Origin: Brevundimonas nasdae
GTDB taxonomy: Bacteria > Pseudomonadota > Alphaproteobacteria > Caulobacterales > Caulobacteraceae
NCBI RefSeq assembly: GCF_016654005.1
Contig: NZ_JAEPWN010000001.1
Coordinates: forward strand, 186,001-250,000
Reading direction: 5' to 3'
DNA length: 64,000 bases
The position numbers were made by a program, and so were the translations under genes. Under the pieces are notes generated by a model. That model did no database searches, was not told the DNA's origin, and worked only from the letters and a program-made list of their open reading frames with translations. Shown one piece after another: positions 11,184 through 18,960 of this stretch; position 1 is the first letter of the stretch; every line of letters starts with the position of its first letter.

Positions 11184-11738
11184 ATGTCCGTCCGCGTCGC
11201 CCTGATCGTCGGCAGCCTGCGCGAAGGCTCGTACTCGCGTCATATCGCACAGGCGATCAAGGAGCTGGCCCAGCCCGCGCTGGATCTGGTTCCGGTCGAG
11301 TTCGGCGACCTGCCGCTCTACAATCCTGATCTGGACACGGATGCGCCGCCCGCGGCCTGGACGCGGTTCCGCGAAGAGGTCGCGACGACCGAGGCCGTGC
11401 TGTTCGTGACGCCGGAATATAACCGCTCCATCCCCGGCGGGCTGAAGAATGCGCTGGATGTCGGCTCGCGTCCCTATGGCCACAGCGTCTGGCAGGCCAA
11501 GCCCGCCGCCATCGTCAGCGTCTCGCCCGGCGCCGTCAGCGGCTTCGGCGCCAACCACCACCTGCGCCAGCCTCTGGTCTTCCTGAACATGCCGACCCTG
11601 CAGCAGCCCGAGGCCTATATCGGCAATGTCGCCGCCCTGCTGGACGAGCGTGGCAAGCTGACCAACCCCGGCACGCGCGACTTCCTGAAGGCCTTCGCCG
11701 ATGCGTTTGCGGCCTGGATCGAAAAGACCAAGGCCTGA
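11184..11738 (+). CDS. NADPH-dependent FMN reductase
   Basis: A 184-residue flavodoxin-fold reductase of the ChrR/YieF type. The phosphate-binding loop reads GSLREGSYSRHIAQAI and the second flavin loop PEYNRSIPGGLKNALDVGS; both are typical. These enzymes reduce quinones, azo compounds or chromate using NADPH, but the substrate is not readable here. An independent gene with TGGAGAA upstream of the ATG, followed by a strong hairpin. Confidence 0.92.
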   Translation: MSVRVALIVGSLREGSYSRHIAQAIKELAQPALDLVPVEFGDLPLYNPDLDTDAPPAAWTRFREEVATTEAVLFVTPEYNRSIPGGLKNALDVGSRPYGHSVWQAKPAAIVSVSPGAVSGFGANHHLRQPLVFLNMPTLQQPEAYIGNVAALLDERGKLTNPGTRDFLKAFADAFAAWIEKTKA

Positions 11739-11750
11739 TCGACAAAAGAA

Positions 11751-11776
11751 AACGCCCGGCCTTTCGACCGGGCGTT
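11751..11776. terminator. Bidirectional terminator hairpin
   Basis: Perfect 9-base stem AACGCCCGG / CCGGGCGTT. On the minus strand it is followed by TTCTTTTGTC, so it can stop the Cys-rich peptide operon; on the plus strand it follows the flavin reductase gene by 13 bp. Confidence 0.75.
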
Positions 11777-11814
11777 CCCCTGGCTTAAGCCGACAGGGCT
11801 CTCGCTTTAATCTG

Positions 11815-11877
11815 GAGCCTGATTCACGGCATCGATGAAATCGCGAAGCGATTCCATCTCAACCGATCAGGCTCTAG
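11815..11877. repeat. REP-like palindromic element
   Basis: A nested palindrome. Outer arms GAGCCTGAT (11815-11823) and ATCAGGCTC (11866-11874) enclose an inner hairpin AATCGC-GAA-GCGATT (11839-11853), which extends to 11835-11857 with one G-U pair. The form matches intergenic palindromes scattered in many alphaproteobacterial genomes. Its right end overlaps the stop codon of the small Cys-rich gene. Confidence 0.7.
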
Positions 11878-12029
11878 GGGCAGCAGGGCGCCGTGCCGCC
11901 CTGGCAGCAGGCGGCCAGGGCGTCGCAGCAGGAGGCGACCGCGTGCAGCACCGCCTCTGGCGAGGCGGCGAAGGCGGCCGTGCCGGAGGCGAGCAGGATC
12001 AGGCCTGCGATGGCGAATGCGTTTTTCAT
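11874..12029 (-). CDS. Small secreted Cys-rich peptide
   Basis: A 51-residue protein with a clear signal peptide (MKNAFAIAGLILLASGTAAFA) and a mature part of about 30 residues holding three Cys-Cys pairs: SCCDALAACC and APCCP. Six Cys in so short a peptide suggest metal binding or a disulfide-rich fold. It lies 53 bp downstream of another exported Cys/Met-containing protein on the same strand, suggesting a two-gene operon concerned with metal (perhaps copper) handling; that role is inferred. Its stop codon lies inside a palindromic repeat. Confidence 0.7.
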   Translation of the reverse strand: MKNAFAIAGLILLASGTAAFAASPEAVLHAVASCCDALAACCQGGTAPCCP

Positions 12030-12082
12030 TTTCAGAATTCCAAGATTGATTGAGTGTCTGTGTCGATTTGGGCGTGCGCCGC

Positions 12083-12424
12083 TCAACGCGGCGGCGGATC
12101 GTCCCTGTCGACGACGACAGACGTCAGTCTTGGGTGGCGGGTAAGATAGGCGACCGGCGCGAAGCTCATGACTTTGCTGGTCGTAATGGGCGGGGTCAGC
12201 AGGGCGTGGCAGATGACCGCGCAATCCTTGGCGCACAACAGCACGCCCTTGTTCGGCGCCTGATCGCTGGGGCCGCCCATGTCCATGTCGGCGCAATCGG
12301 CGGACGCGACGGGCGTAGAAGCGAAGGCGGGGGCGGCGAAACTGACCGTCGAGACCATGAACATGGCGAACACCGCAAGCGCGGCGCCAGCCAGGGCGAT
12401 CATGTGTCGGCGGACGGATTTCAT
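12083..12424 (-). CDS. Exported Cys/Met/His-containing hypothetical protein
   Basis: A 113-residue protein with a signal sequence or anchor (residues about 8-35, ALAVFAMFMVSTVSFAAPAFA). The mature part contains ADCADMDMGG and LCAKDCAVICHAL, clusters of Cys, Met, Asp and His that suggest metal binding. It resembles the small copper-responsive DUF2946-like proteins found near copper genes, but I cannot assign the family securely. It is followed on the same strand by the Cys-rich 51-residue peptide. Confidence 0.68.
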   Translation of the reverse strand: MKSVRRHMIALAGAALAVFAMFMVSTVSFAAPAFASTPVASADCADMDMGGPSDQAPNKGVLLCAKDCAVICHALLTPPITTSKVMSFAPVAYLTRHPRLTSVVVDRDDPPPR

Positions 12425-12524
12425 CTCGGACCACTGAATGCGGTATCAGGGCGAAAATGCCAATGGGCCTGAATGTCCAAGGCGCGCCGCCAGACGTGGC
12501 GGCGATTGTTTTGAGGGCGGCTCT

Positions 12525-13238
12525 GTGACCCATTTTGTTTTGATCCACGGCGCATGGCATGGCGGCTGGTGCTGGGCGCGGACGGCGGGCCTGCTTGAAG
12601 CCGCTGGCCATAGGGTCACCGCGCCGACCTTGAGCGGGCTGGCCGAGCGGGCCGGTCAGGTGTCGCGCCGCATCAACCTGACCACCCATGTCGATGACAT
12701 CGTCGACCATGTTCGCGGGCTGGGCGATCAGCCGGTGATCCTGGTCGGGCACAGTTACGGCGGATTTCCCGCGACGGCGGCGGCGCGCAGGCTGGGCGGG
12801 CAGGCGCCGCACCTGGTGCTGCTGGACGCCTTCCTGCCGGCGGCGGGGGAGATTCTGCTGGACCACGCGCCCGCGCTGATCGCGCCTTATCGGCAGGCGG
12901 CGGATGCCGATGAGGCCTGGAACATCCCGCCCATTCCTTCGGCGGCGTTCGGCGTGGGGATTGAGGATCAGGCCTGGGTCGATGCGAAGCTGACGCCCCA
13001 GCCGGTCGAAACCTATTTCGAACCCGTTGTGCTGGCCGATGCGCCGACGGGGCAGCGCCAGACCTATATCCGCTGCGGGCAGGCGCCGGGCGATCTGCTG
13101 GCGGCGTCGGTTCGGCGGGTGCGCTCGGACCCCGCCTGGTCCTATGTCGAGATCGATGCGCCGCATGACGCGATGATCAGCCATCCTGATCTGCTGGCGC
13201 AGGCGCTGCTGGACGCGGATGACCAGGCGCAGAATTGA
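12525..13238 (+). CDS. Alpha/beta hydrolase (esterase, hydroxynitrile-lyase-like fold)
   Basis: A 237-residue alpha/beta hydrolase. The start FVLIHGAWHGGWCW provides the oxyanion HG motif, the nucleophile elbow is GHSYG, and the catalytic His is in DAPHDAMISHPD near the C-terminus. The pattern is that of the EstC/salicylate-binding-protein-like esterase group. I chose the GTG at 12525, preceded by GAGGGCGG, over an upstream ATG at 12438 that adds 29 unconserved residues. The gene is monocistronic, ending at a strong bidirectional terminator. Confidence 0.9.
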   Translation: MTHFVLIHGAWHGGWCWARTAGLLEAAGHRVTAPTLSGLAERAGQVSRRINLTTHVDDIVDHVRGLGDQPVILVGHSYGGFPATAAARRLGGQAPHLVLLDAFLPAAGEILLDHAPALIAPYRQAADADEAWNIPPIPSAAFGVGIEDQAWVDAKLTPQPVETYFEPVVLADAPTGQRQTYIRCGQAPGDLLAASVRRVRSDPAWSYVEIDAPHDAMISHPDLLAQALLDADDQAQN

Positions 13239-13272
13239 AAACGGCGGCCCCGTGAGGAGCCGCCGTTTCCTT
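13238..13272. terminator. Bidirectional terminator between esterase and csp genes
   Basis: Perfect 10-base stem AAACGGCGGC (13239-13248) / GCCGCCGTTT (13259-13268). On the plus strand it is followed by CCTTTAG and on the minus strand by TCAATTCT. It lies between two convergent genes. Confidence 0.8.
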
Positions 13273-13288
13273 TAGACGTGTGCTGAGA

Positions 13289-13501
13289 TCAGCCGACGGT
13301 CTGGAGCTGGCCAGCCGATTCCTTGCCCGAACGCTTGTCGCGCTCCAGCTCGTAGGAAACCTTCTGGTTTTCGTCCAGGCCGCGCAGGCCAGCAGCTTCA
13401 ACAGCCGAGATGTGGACGAAGACGTCCTTGCCGCCGTCGTCGGGTTGGATGAAGCCGTAGCCCTTGGTCGGGTTGAACCACTTAACAGTGCCGGTAGCCA
13501 T
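13289..13501 (-). CDS. Cold-shock protein (CspA family)
   Basis: A 70-residue single cold-shock domain protein: RNP1 as GYGFIQPD and RNP2 as VFVHISAV, opening with [14 protein letters not shown]. It is a nucleic-acid chaperone expected in the cytoplasm. The ATG at 13501 is preceded by an excellent ribosome site (GGAGGT, 7 bases upstream). The 239-bp upstream gap to the divergent small gene leaves room for the long 5' leader usual for csp mRNAs. Confidence 0.96.
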   Translation of the reverse strand: MATGTVKWFNPTKGYGFIQPDDGGKDVFVHISAVEAAGLRGLDENQKVSYELERDKRSGKESAGQLQTVG

Positions 13502-13740
13502 TTGTAGACCTCCGTTAGAAGTTGACCGAGGGAACGTCCCTGCGGCCTGTCGGGTCTGAATGGAGCGGCCTGGACTCGTGCGTTCGCAGAGAGAGTGGGC
13601 GTTACGCAGAGAGATCGACGAAGGACATTTGCACAGGTCTTTGCGAGAAATGCAAGCGGGACCGAAATGACTCATATTGTGAAGTTTAGGGAACAGTACA
13701 GCTTCTGACGCGTTAAGTATTTCTAGGAAAGGCTCAAAAT

Positions 13741-13944
13741 ATGAACCGTACCCATGTGGTCGAACGCGCGTATCAGCTGGCACGCACTGCCGAATGCTTG
13801 AATACCGGAGATGTTGTGAAGGCCCTGTCGGCCGAAGGCTACTCCGGCGCGGAAATCTCTCATTTTCAGGGCAGCTCGATCCGGGCCGACCTGAACCGAA
13901 TTTCCAAGCTGCCGAAGGAAAGTCCGGCCTCTGACGCCGCCTGA
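13741..13944 (+). CDS. Small hypothetical protein
   Basis: A 67-residue basic, largely helical protein ([20 protein letters not shown]...) with no Cys-rich or membrane segment. The segment [20 protein letters not shown] looks like a compact helix-turn-helix-sized unit, but I do not recognise a family. AGGAAAGG precedes the ATG. It is divergent from csp and lies upstream of a GNAT gene. Confidence 0.65.
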   Translation: MNRTHVVERAYQLARTAECLNTGDVVKALSAEGYSGAEISHFQGSSIRADLNRISKLPKESPASDAA

Positions 13945-14019
13945 AGACCGTTACTGTAACAAAAATCAAGATCGCGTGGGGGCGTCGCCAAGCGTGTTCC
14001 GTCGCGTTAATCTGGCGCA

Positions 14020-14622
14020 ATGGCGCTTCTGGACTGGATGAGCGATGTGTCCGGGCCTGTTGTCCGGGGGGACGGCGTGCTGCTGCGGCCGCCGCGCGTG
14101 TCCGATTATCCGGCGTGGTCGGCGCTGCGCGAGGCGTCGCGCGACTATCTGCAGCCGTGGGAGCCCGCCTGGGCCGAAGACGACCTGACCAAGCCGGCCT
14201 TTCGGCGGCGGCTGTCGGTCTATGGGCGCGAGATGGAGCTGGGCAACGCCTGGCCCTTCTTCGTGCTGAGCCCGGACGGCAAGACCCTGTACGGGGCGGT
14301 GACCCTGTCGAACGTGCGCCGCGGCGTCGCCGAGATGGGCACCCTGGGCTACTGGATCGGCCAGCCCTACGCTGGACAGGGGTTCGGCACCGCAGGCGTT
14401 CGGGCGATCGTCGGCTACGCCTTCGACAAGCTGAAGCTGCATCGGCTGGAGGCCGCCTGCCTGCCGACCAACGCCGGCTCGCGCCGCGTGCTGGAGAAAT
14501 CCGGCTTTCGCAACGAGGGCCTGGCGCGGGCTTATTTGAAAATTAACGGCGAGTGGGCAGATCATCTTCTGTTCGGCCTGATCGAGGACGAATACGATCG
14601 CGACGGTCGTCCCTCGTCCTGA
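14020..14622 (+). CDS. GNAT N-acetyltransferase (RimJ/RimL type)
   Basis: A 200-residue acetyltransferase. [17 protein letters not shown] opens the fold, the acetyl-CoA loop reads [18 protein letters not shown], and [23 protein letters not shown] is the RimJ-like C-terminal half. Such enzymes acetylate ribosomal protein N-termini or related substrates; the target here is not known. It is followed after 16 bp by the GGDEF/EAL gene, probably one operon. Confidence 0.92.
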   Translation: MALLDWMSDVSGPVVRGDGVLLRPPRVSDYPAWSALREASRDYLQPWEPAWAEDDLTKPAFRRRLSVYGREMELGNAWPFFVLSPDGKTLYGAVTLSNVRRGVAEMGTLGYWIGQPYAGQGFGTAGVRAIVGYAFDKLKLHRLEAACLPTNAGSRRVLEKSGFRNEGLARAYLKINGEWADHLLFGLIEDEYDRDGRPSS

Positions 14623-14638
14623 CAAAGGGTCCCTACGC

Positions 14639-16306
14639 TTGAACCCCCGATCCAGATCGCTGGCCTGGGACGCCACCACCGCCATCGAGGCGTTGGCGGC
14701 GGCCGATACGGCTCTGTGGGTCTGGACCCCGGCTGAAGACCAGATCCGGTTCACGGGCGCGACGCGGTCGCTGGGCCTGGGGCCGTTGGCGCCGGAATGT
14801 TCGGCGGCGGGCTTTGTCGCCTCGGCCCTGCCGCAGGATCGGTCGCTGGCCGAGAAGATGCTGAAACCCTCGGAAGAGGGGACCGAGATTTCGGTCCGCC
14901 TGCGGATGCGCGGCGCGGAGACCTGCCTGTGGCGCGGGGTCTGGCTGGAGGACGGGCTGCGGGCGGCGGGCGTGGTGGCGCTGGAGAACAAGTTCGCGGG
15001 CTCCGACCTGGATACGCTGACGGGCCTGTTGGATCGCCGCGCCTTTCTGGCCCGGGTGACCGAGGTGCTGGTCGCGCCCGGCGAATATGAGATGGTGGTC
15101 GGCGACGTCGACCGACTGCGGCGCCTGAACGAGGCGCTGGGTCATGAGCGGACGGACCTGGTTCTGTCAGCCCTGGGCTCGCGTCTGGCGGCGGCCTTTT
15201 CCCAGGACGCCTCGGCGGCCCGGATCGGCGAGGACGAGTTCGCCATCATCGTGCCCAAGACCGCCTCCCACACCAGCTATCGGATGCGCGAGGCGCTGGA
15301 GCAGCCGCTGCGGGTCGCGGGTTTTGACATCTATCCCACCGTCTCCATCGGCGCCGTGGTCGTCGAGGGCGGGCCGGACGCCCCGGACGCCGCCGAGCTG
15401 CTGCGCCGGGTCGAACTGGCGGTGGAATCGGCCAAGGGCGCGGGGCGCGGCGGATCGGCCGCCTATGGCCGCGCGCTGGAGAGCGACAGCCTGAGCCGTC
15501 TGGCGCTGGAGGCGGATCTGCGCAACGCCTTCGTGCGCGGCGAGATCGTGCCCTTCTTCCAGCCCATCGTGAACCTGAACAGCGGCGCTGTGGCGGGGTT
15601 CGAGGCCCTGGCCCGCTGGCGTCACCCCCGGCGCGGGCTGGTGCCGCCTGATGAGTTCCTGACCCTGACCGACGAGCTGGGCATGATGAACGAACTGGGC
15701 CTGCTGATGATGACCCAGTCGGCGCGCCAGCTGGCGGACTGGATCGCGCGGCACCCGACATCGGGCAAGCTGTTCTGCAGCGTCAACCTGTCGGTGGGCG
15801 AGATCGAACGCGCGCATCTGTGCGAGGATGTGGAGCGGATCATCAAGGAGACCGGCCTGCCGCGCGGCGCGCTGAAGTTGGAGGTGACCGAGGGCGACAT
15901 CATGCGCGACACCGCGCGCGCGGCCGAGGTGCTGCAGTCGCTAAAGGACGTCGGGGCGTCGCTGGCGCTGGATGATTTCGGCACCGGCTTCTCGTCGCTG
16001 TCCTATCTGGCGCGCTTGCCCTTCGATACGCTGAAGATCGACCGCTATTTCGTCCTGACGATGAAGAAGGACGAGGGCTCTGCCAAGATCGTCAAGTCCG
16101 TGGTCAATCTGGGCCGCGACCTGTCTTTGGAAGTGGTCGCCGAAGGCGTCGAGAACGCCGAACTGGCCGGCCTCCTGCTGGACGCCCAGTGCCACTACGG
16201 CCAGGGCTTCGGCTACGCCCCCGCGCTTCCGGCCCAGGAGGCCGAGGTCTATCTGGCCGAAAGCCTGGCCGACGGATCAGCGCCGATCAAACAGCGCTCG
16301 GCCTGA
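14639..16306 (+). CDS. GGDEF/EAL protein, probable c-di-GMP phosphodiesterase
   Basis: A 555-residue protein with an N-terminal PAS-like region (residues about 15-115), a GGDEF domain (about 120-275) and an EAL domain (about 290-545). The GGDEF motif is changed to GEDEF and GHxxGD to GHERTD, so the cyclase half is probably inactive or regulatory. The EAL half keeps its metal and catalytic residues: FEALARWRHP, NLSV, LEVTEGDIM, LDDFGTGFSSLSYL, LKIDRYFV, AEGVEN and QGFGYA. It is probably a cytoplasmic c-di-GMP hydrolase. The TTG start has AAAGGG about 9 bases upstream. Confidence 0.93.
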   Translation: MNPRSRSLAWDATTAIEALAAADTALWVWTPAEDQIRFTGATRSLGLGPLAPECSAAGFVASALPQDRSLAEKMLKPSEEGTEISVRLRMRGAETCLWRGVWLEDGLRAAGVVALENKFAGSDLDTLTGLLDRRAFLARVTEVLVAPGEYEMVVGDVDRLRRLNEALGHERTDLVLSALGSRLAAAFSQDASAARIGEDEFAIIVPKTASHTSYRMREALEQPLRVAGFDIYPTVSIGAVVVEGGPDAPDAAELLRRVELAVESAKGAGRGGSAAYGRALESDSLSRLALEADLRNAFVRGEIVPFFQPIVNLNSGAVAGFEALARWRHPRRGLVPPDEFLTLTDELGMMNELGLLMMTQSARQLADWIARHPTSGKLFCSVNLSVGEIERAHLCEDVERIIKETGLPRGALKLEVTEGDIMRDTARAAEVLQSLKDVGASLALDDFGTGFSSLSYLARLPFDTLKIDRYFVLTMKKDEGSAKIVKSVVNLGRDLSLEVVAEGVENAELAGLLLDAQCHYGQGFGYAPALPAQEAEVYLAESLADGSAPIKQRSA

Positions 16307-16309
16307 CGC

Positions 16310-17185
16310 CTAGCGGCGGCGCCCTGCGCGCGCCCGGTCGATGGCCACCACCTCCGCAGACGACCCGGACCTGGGCATCGACCCGCCGTCGGGACCGGCG
16401 TCCTGCTGCTGGCCGAAATAGCGGGCGGGGCTCACGCCCATCATTCGTTTGAACATAGAGATGAAGGCGCCGACATTCTGGTAGCCCAGGTCCAGTGCGA
16501 CATTGGTGACGCTGGCCCCGGTCGCCAGCTTCTGCAAGGCGATGCCGACATGCAACTGCTGGCGCCATGTGCTGAACGGCATGCCCGTCTCATCGCGGAA
16601 CAGGCGGCTCAGGGTGCGGTTGCTGGCCCCGACGCGGGCGCCCCATTCGTCGATGGTCAGGCGCTGAGCAGGGTCGTCCAGCATGGCCAGGGCGATGCGG
16701 CGCAGGCGTCGGTCCGTCGGCAGCGGAAGGTGAAGCGGCTCTTCCGGGGCGGCGGCCAGCTCATCAATCAAGACGCCGATCAGGCGTTCCTCGCGTCTCC
16801 CCGTCTGGTCGAAGCCGCCGCCGCGCGCGAACCGCAGGATCAGTTCACGCAGCAGGGGCGGCACGAAGATGATGCTGCATTCGATCTTCAGCGCCGCCTC
16901 AACCTCAGGCGAGAGATGCAGGATGGCCATGGATATCTGGCCGACGAAACGGGCGCTGTGGGTGGCGCCGCCCGGTATCCAGATGGCGCAGCCCGGCGGC
17001 ACGGTCCAGACGCCGGACTCCACCTCGACCGTGATGGCGCCGCTGATGACGTGCAGCAGCTGCGCCTTGCGGTGGGCGTGGGGATAGGCCTCCTGCATGG
17101 AGTTCAGCACCCCCACGCGGCCGATCACGGCGCCGTCGATCCGGTCAGGATCGCCGTCGTGCCGGAATGGGCGATCATCCTGCAT
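16310..17185 (-). CDS. AraC family transcriptional regulator with cupin sensor
   Basis: A 291-residue regulator. The N-terminal cupin (YPHAHRKAQLLHVISGAITVE, about residues 33-95) is the likely ligand sensor. The C-terminal AraC domain has two helix-turn-helix units (LTIDEWGARVGASNRTLSRLFRDETG and VTNVALDLGYQNVGAFISMFKR). It is the last gene of a three-gene operon after a siderophore-interacting reductase, so it may control iron or siderophore genes. The C-terminus is Gly/Ser/Arg-rich. Confidence 0.9.
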   Translation of the reverse strand: MQDDRPFRHDGDPDRIDGAVIGRVGVLNSMQEAYPHAHRKAQLLHVISGAITVEVESGVWTVPPGCAIWIPGGATHSARFVGQISMAILHLSPEVEAALKIECSIIFVPPLLRELILRFARGGGFDQTGRREERLIGVLIDELAAAPEEPLHLPLPTDRRLRRIALAMLDDPAQRLTIDEWGARVGASNRTLSRLFRDETGMPFSTWRQQLHVGIALQKLATGASVTNVALDLGYQNVGAFISMFKRMMGVSPARYFGQQQDAGPDGGSMPRSGSSAEVVAIDRARAGRRR

Positions 17186-17194
17186 TGCGTCTCC

Positions 17195-17935
17195 TCAGGT
17201 CAGGCCGCTCTTGCCCTGGGACCAATAGGCCTTGGTTCTGACGGCGAACGAAGGCCCGCGCATCCGGTGCAGGCGCTGGATGGATCGGGCGTTGCCGGTC
17301 AGGGCCAGCCCGTCCTCGGCGCCCGCCCGCGCCAGCAACGGCTGCACCTCCGCCAGATGGGCCATGTCCGCACGGCGCGCAATGACATGGGCGTCCTGCA
17401 GGCCGACGGCGGCCAGGGTCTGTCGCAGGCCGGATGCGTCATCGGCCTCAAACACGCATTGGCGGCCGCGCGTCTCATCCAGCCCGGCTGACAGGGCGGT
17501 GGCGATCGAGGTTTCGTCGCCGAACAGCAGACGTGCGGTCCCTGCGGCAGGCGGATCAATCGAGGCGGCGGGACCGACCAGGCCGCAGGTCGCGCCCTTG
17601 CCGACCTCCCACGCCCATTCGCTGGCCAGACCCTTGCCGTGAATGTGGAACAGGAAGCGCACGCCGTCGGCGCGACGGCTCCAGCCGAAGGGGGTGTAGG
17701 TGCGCCCGGCCAGGCTCTGGTCGAAGATCAGGCTGGCGCGCTGGCCCGGACCCCAATGGGCGCCCTCCACGGCGGGACCGGCCAGATCGACGATGACGAA
17801 GGGGCCAGGCAGGCGTTCGACGCGCGTGACATGGGCCGGCTGCATCATCTTGCGGATCAGGCCGCGCTCGATCAGGCCCGGGCGACGGCCTTCGGGCCGG
17901 TTTTCCCGCGCGGGCGCCGGAAGGGGGGCGTTCAT
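17195..17935 (-). CDS. Siderophore-interacting FAD-binding reductase (SIP family)
   Basis: A 246-residue SIP-family flavoprotein, expected to release iron from imported ferric siderophores by reduction in the cytoplasm. The FAD-binding half contains GAHWGPGQRASLIF and RTYTPFGWSR, and the NAD(P)H-binding half contains RLLFGDETSIATAL, the SIP signature. The ATG overlaps the stop codon of the Fur-like gene by 4 bp, giving direct coupling to a metal regulator. Confidence 0.9.
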   Translation of the reverse strand: MNAPLPAPARENRPEGRRPGLIERGLIRKMMQPAHVTRVERLPGPFVIVDLAGPAVEGAHWGPGQRASLIFDQSLAGRTYTPFGWSRRADGVRFLFHIHGKGLASEWAWEVGKGATCGLVGPAASIDPPAAGTARLLFGDETSIATALSAGLDETRGRQCVFEADDASGLRQTLAAVGLQDAHVIARRADMAHLAEVQPLLARAGAEDGLALTGNARSIQRLHRMRGPSFAVRTKAYWSQGKSGLT

Positions 17936-18396
17936 GCGTTGGCCCCGCTCAACAGGGCAAGGCGAGGGGCGAGGGGCGTCAGGGTGGTGCTGCCCAGCGG
18001 CCGGGCCAGTATGCTGACGCGCGACGCCACCACCCCATAGCCGTGATGGTCGGCGATATCACCCAGCAGGCGCGTCAGGCGGTCGTCGACGAAATCGAAC
18101 ACTCCGCCTTGAGACAGATCGACCAGATGGCCGTGCTGGTCCCCTCGGTCCGCTTCGAACCGCAGTGCGCCGTCGCCGAAGTCATGCTCCTGAACCAGTC
18201 CGGCCTGACACAGCACCCGCAGGGTCCGATAGACGGTGGCCAGCGACACCGGCACGCCGCGTTCACGCAGGCGCAGGTGCAGGATTTCGGCGGTGGGGTG
18301 GTCGGACGAGGCCGCCAGCAGGGCGATGATCGAGCGCCGCTGGGGCGTGACGCGCGCGCCTGCGCGGGTCAGCGTCTCCTCTAGACTGTGCGGCAT
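17932..18396 (-). CDS. Fur-family transcriptional regulator (atypical)
   Basis: A 154-residue Fur-superfamily protein. The winged helix reads RVTPQRRSIIALLAASSDHPTAEILHLRLRERG, then VSLATVYRTLRVLCQAGLV, the family DNA-recognition helix. The dimerisation domain is atypical: where Fur has an HHDH/CxxC segment this protein has DQHGHLVDLSQGGVFDFVDD, and both structural CxxC pairs are missing. DIADHHGYGV supplies further His ligands. The metal or ligand (iron, zinc, heme as in Irr) is therefore uncertain. It heads an operon with a siderophore reductase and an AraC regulator. Confidence 0.88.
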   Translation of the reverse strand: MPHSLEETLTRAGARVTPQRRSIIALLAASSDHPTAEILHLRLRERGVPVSLATVYRTLRVLCQAGLVQEHDFGDGALRFEADRGDQHGHLVDLSQGGVFDFVDDRLTRLLGDIADHHGYGVVASRVSILARPLGSTTLTPLAPRLALLSGANA

Positions 18397-18521
18397 CGGC
18401 GGTCCTCGGCGTACTGGAAAACGACCAGCAGAACCTAGGGCGGACCGCCGTGGGCAGCTTCGGCGAATGCGTCAGATGATTACGCGAACCCGCCAAATGG
18501 AGCGGGCAGCGCGGGCCGGGA

Positions 18522-18839
18522 TCAGCGGGTTTTGGACTTGGGCACGGACACCAGGGTCACGCCCTCGAACTGGCCGACGACGCGGCCCAGGCTGATGACG
18601 CGCGGGTCGTTCATGGCGTCGGACGGGCAGCCCAGCAGATCAGCGCTGTCGTCCAGCAGTTCGGAGGTGGCGAAGGTCTCGCCCAGCAGGCGGCAGGGGC
18701 CGTCCGGATAGGGATAGCCCTTTTCCATGATCCGCAGGCCTTCGGGGAAGACGAACGGGGTGTCGTGCACAGGCCCGGTCGCGCAGCCCGCCAGCAGTCC
18801 CAGACCGGCCAGAAGCAGAATTCGACGCATGAAACGCAC
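18522..18839 (-). CDS. Hypothetical lipoprotein
   Basis: A 105-residue protein with a lipoprotein signal (MRRILLLAGLGLLAGC, lipobox LAGC) and a mature part of about 85 residues with no recognised domain (contains YPYPDGPCRLLGETF). The first Met (18839) or the fourth residue Met may be the start. It is monocistronic and divergent from the phosphatase-kinase gene. Confidence 0.72.
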   Translation of the reverse strand: MRFMRRILLLAGLGLLAGCATGPVHDTPFVFPEGLRIMEKGYPYPDGPCRLLGETFATSELLDDSADLLGCPSDAMNDPRVISLGRVVGQFEGVTLVSVPKSKTR

Positions 18840-18960
18840 CCCGTTGGTAAACAGCGATCATATTGGCGGCGGCGAAGGCCGTCGTCGAGACATGTGCCCG
18901 CCACGGCCAAGCTTGTCCACCATCTAGCCAGACCCGCGTGTATCGCACACAGTGTCCGTC

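Noticed and set aside
11874..13184. A 436-residue minus-strand open frame spanning the small Cys-rich gene and the esterase antisense
   Set aside because: Only its last 51 codons (11874-12029) look coding; the rest is antisense to the esterase gene or out of frame with the 113-residue gene.
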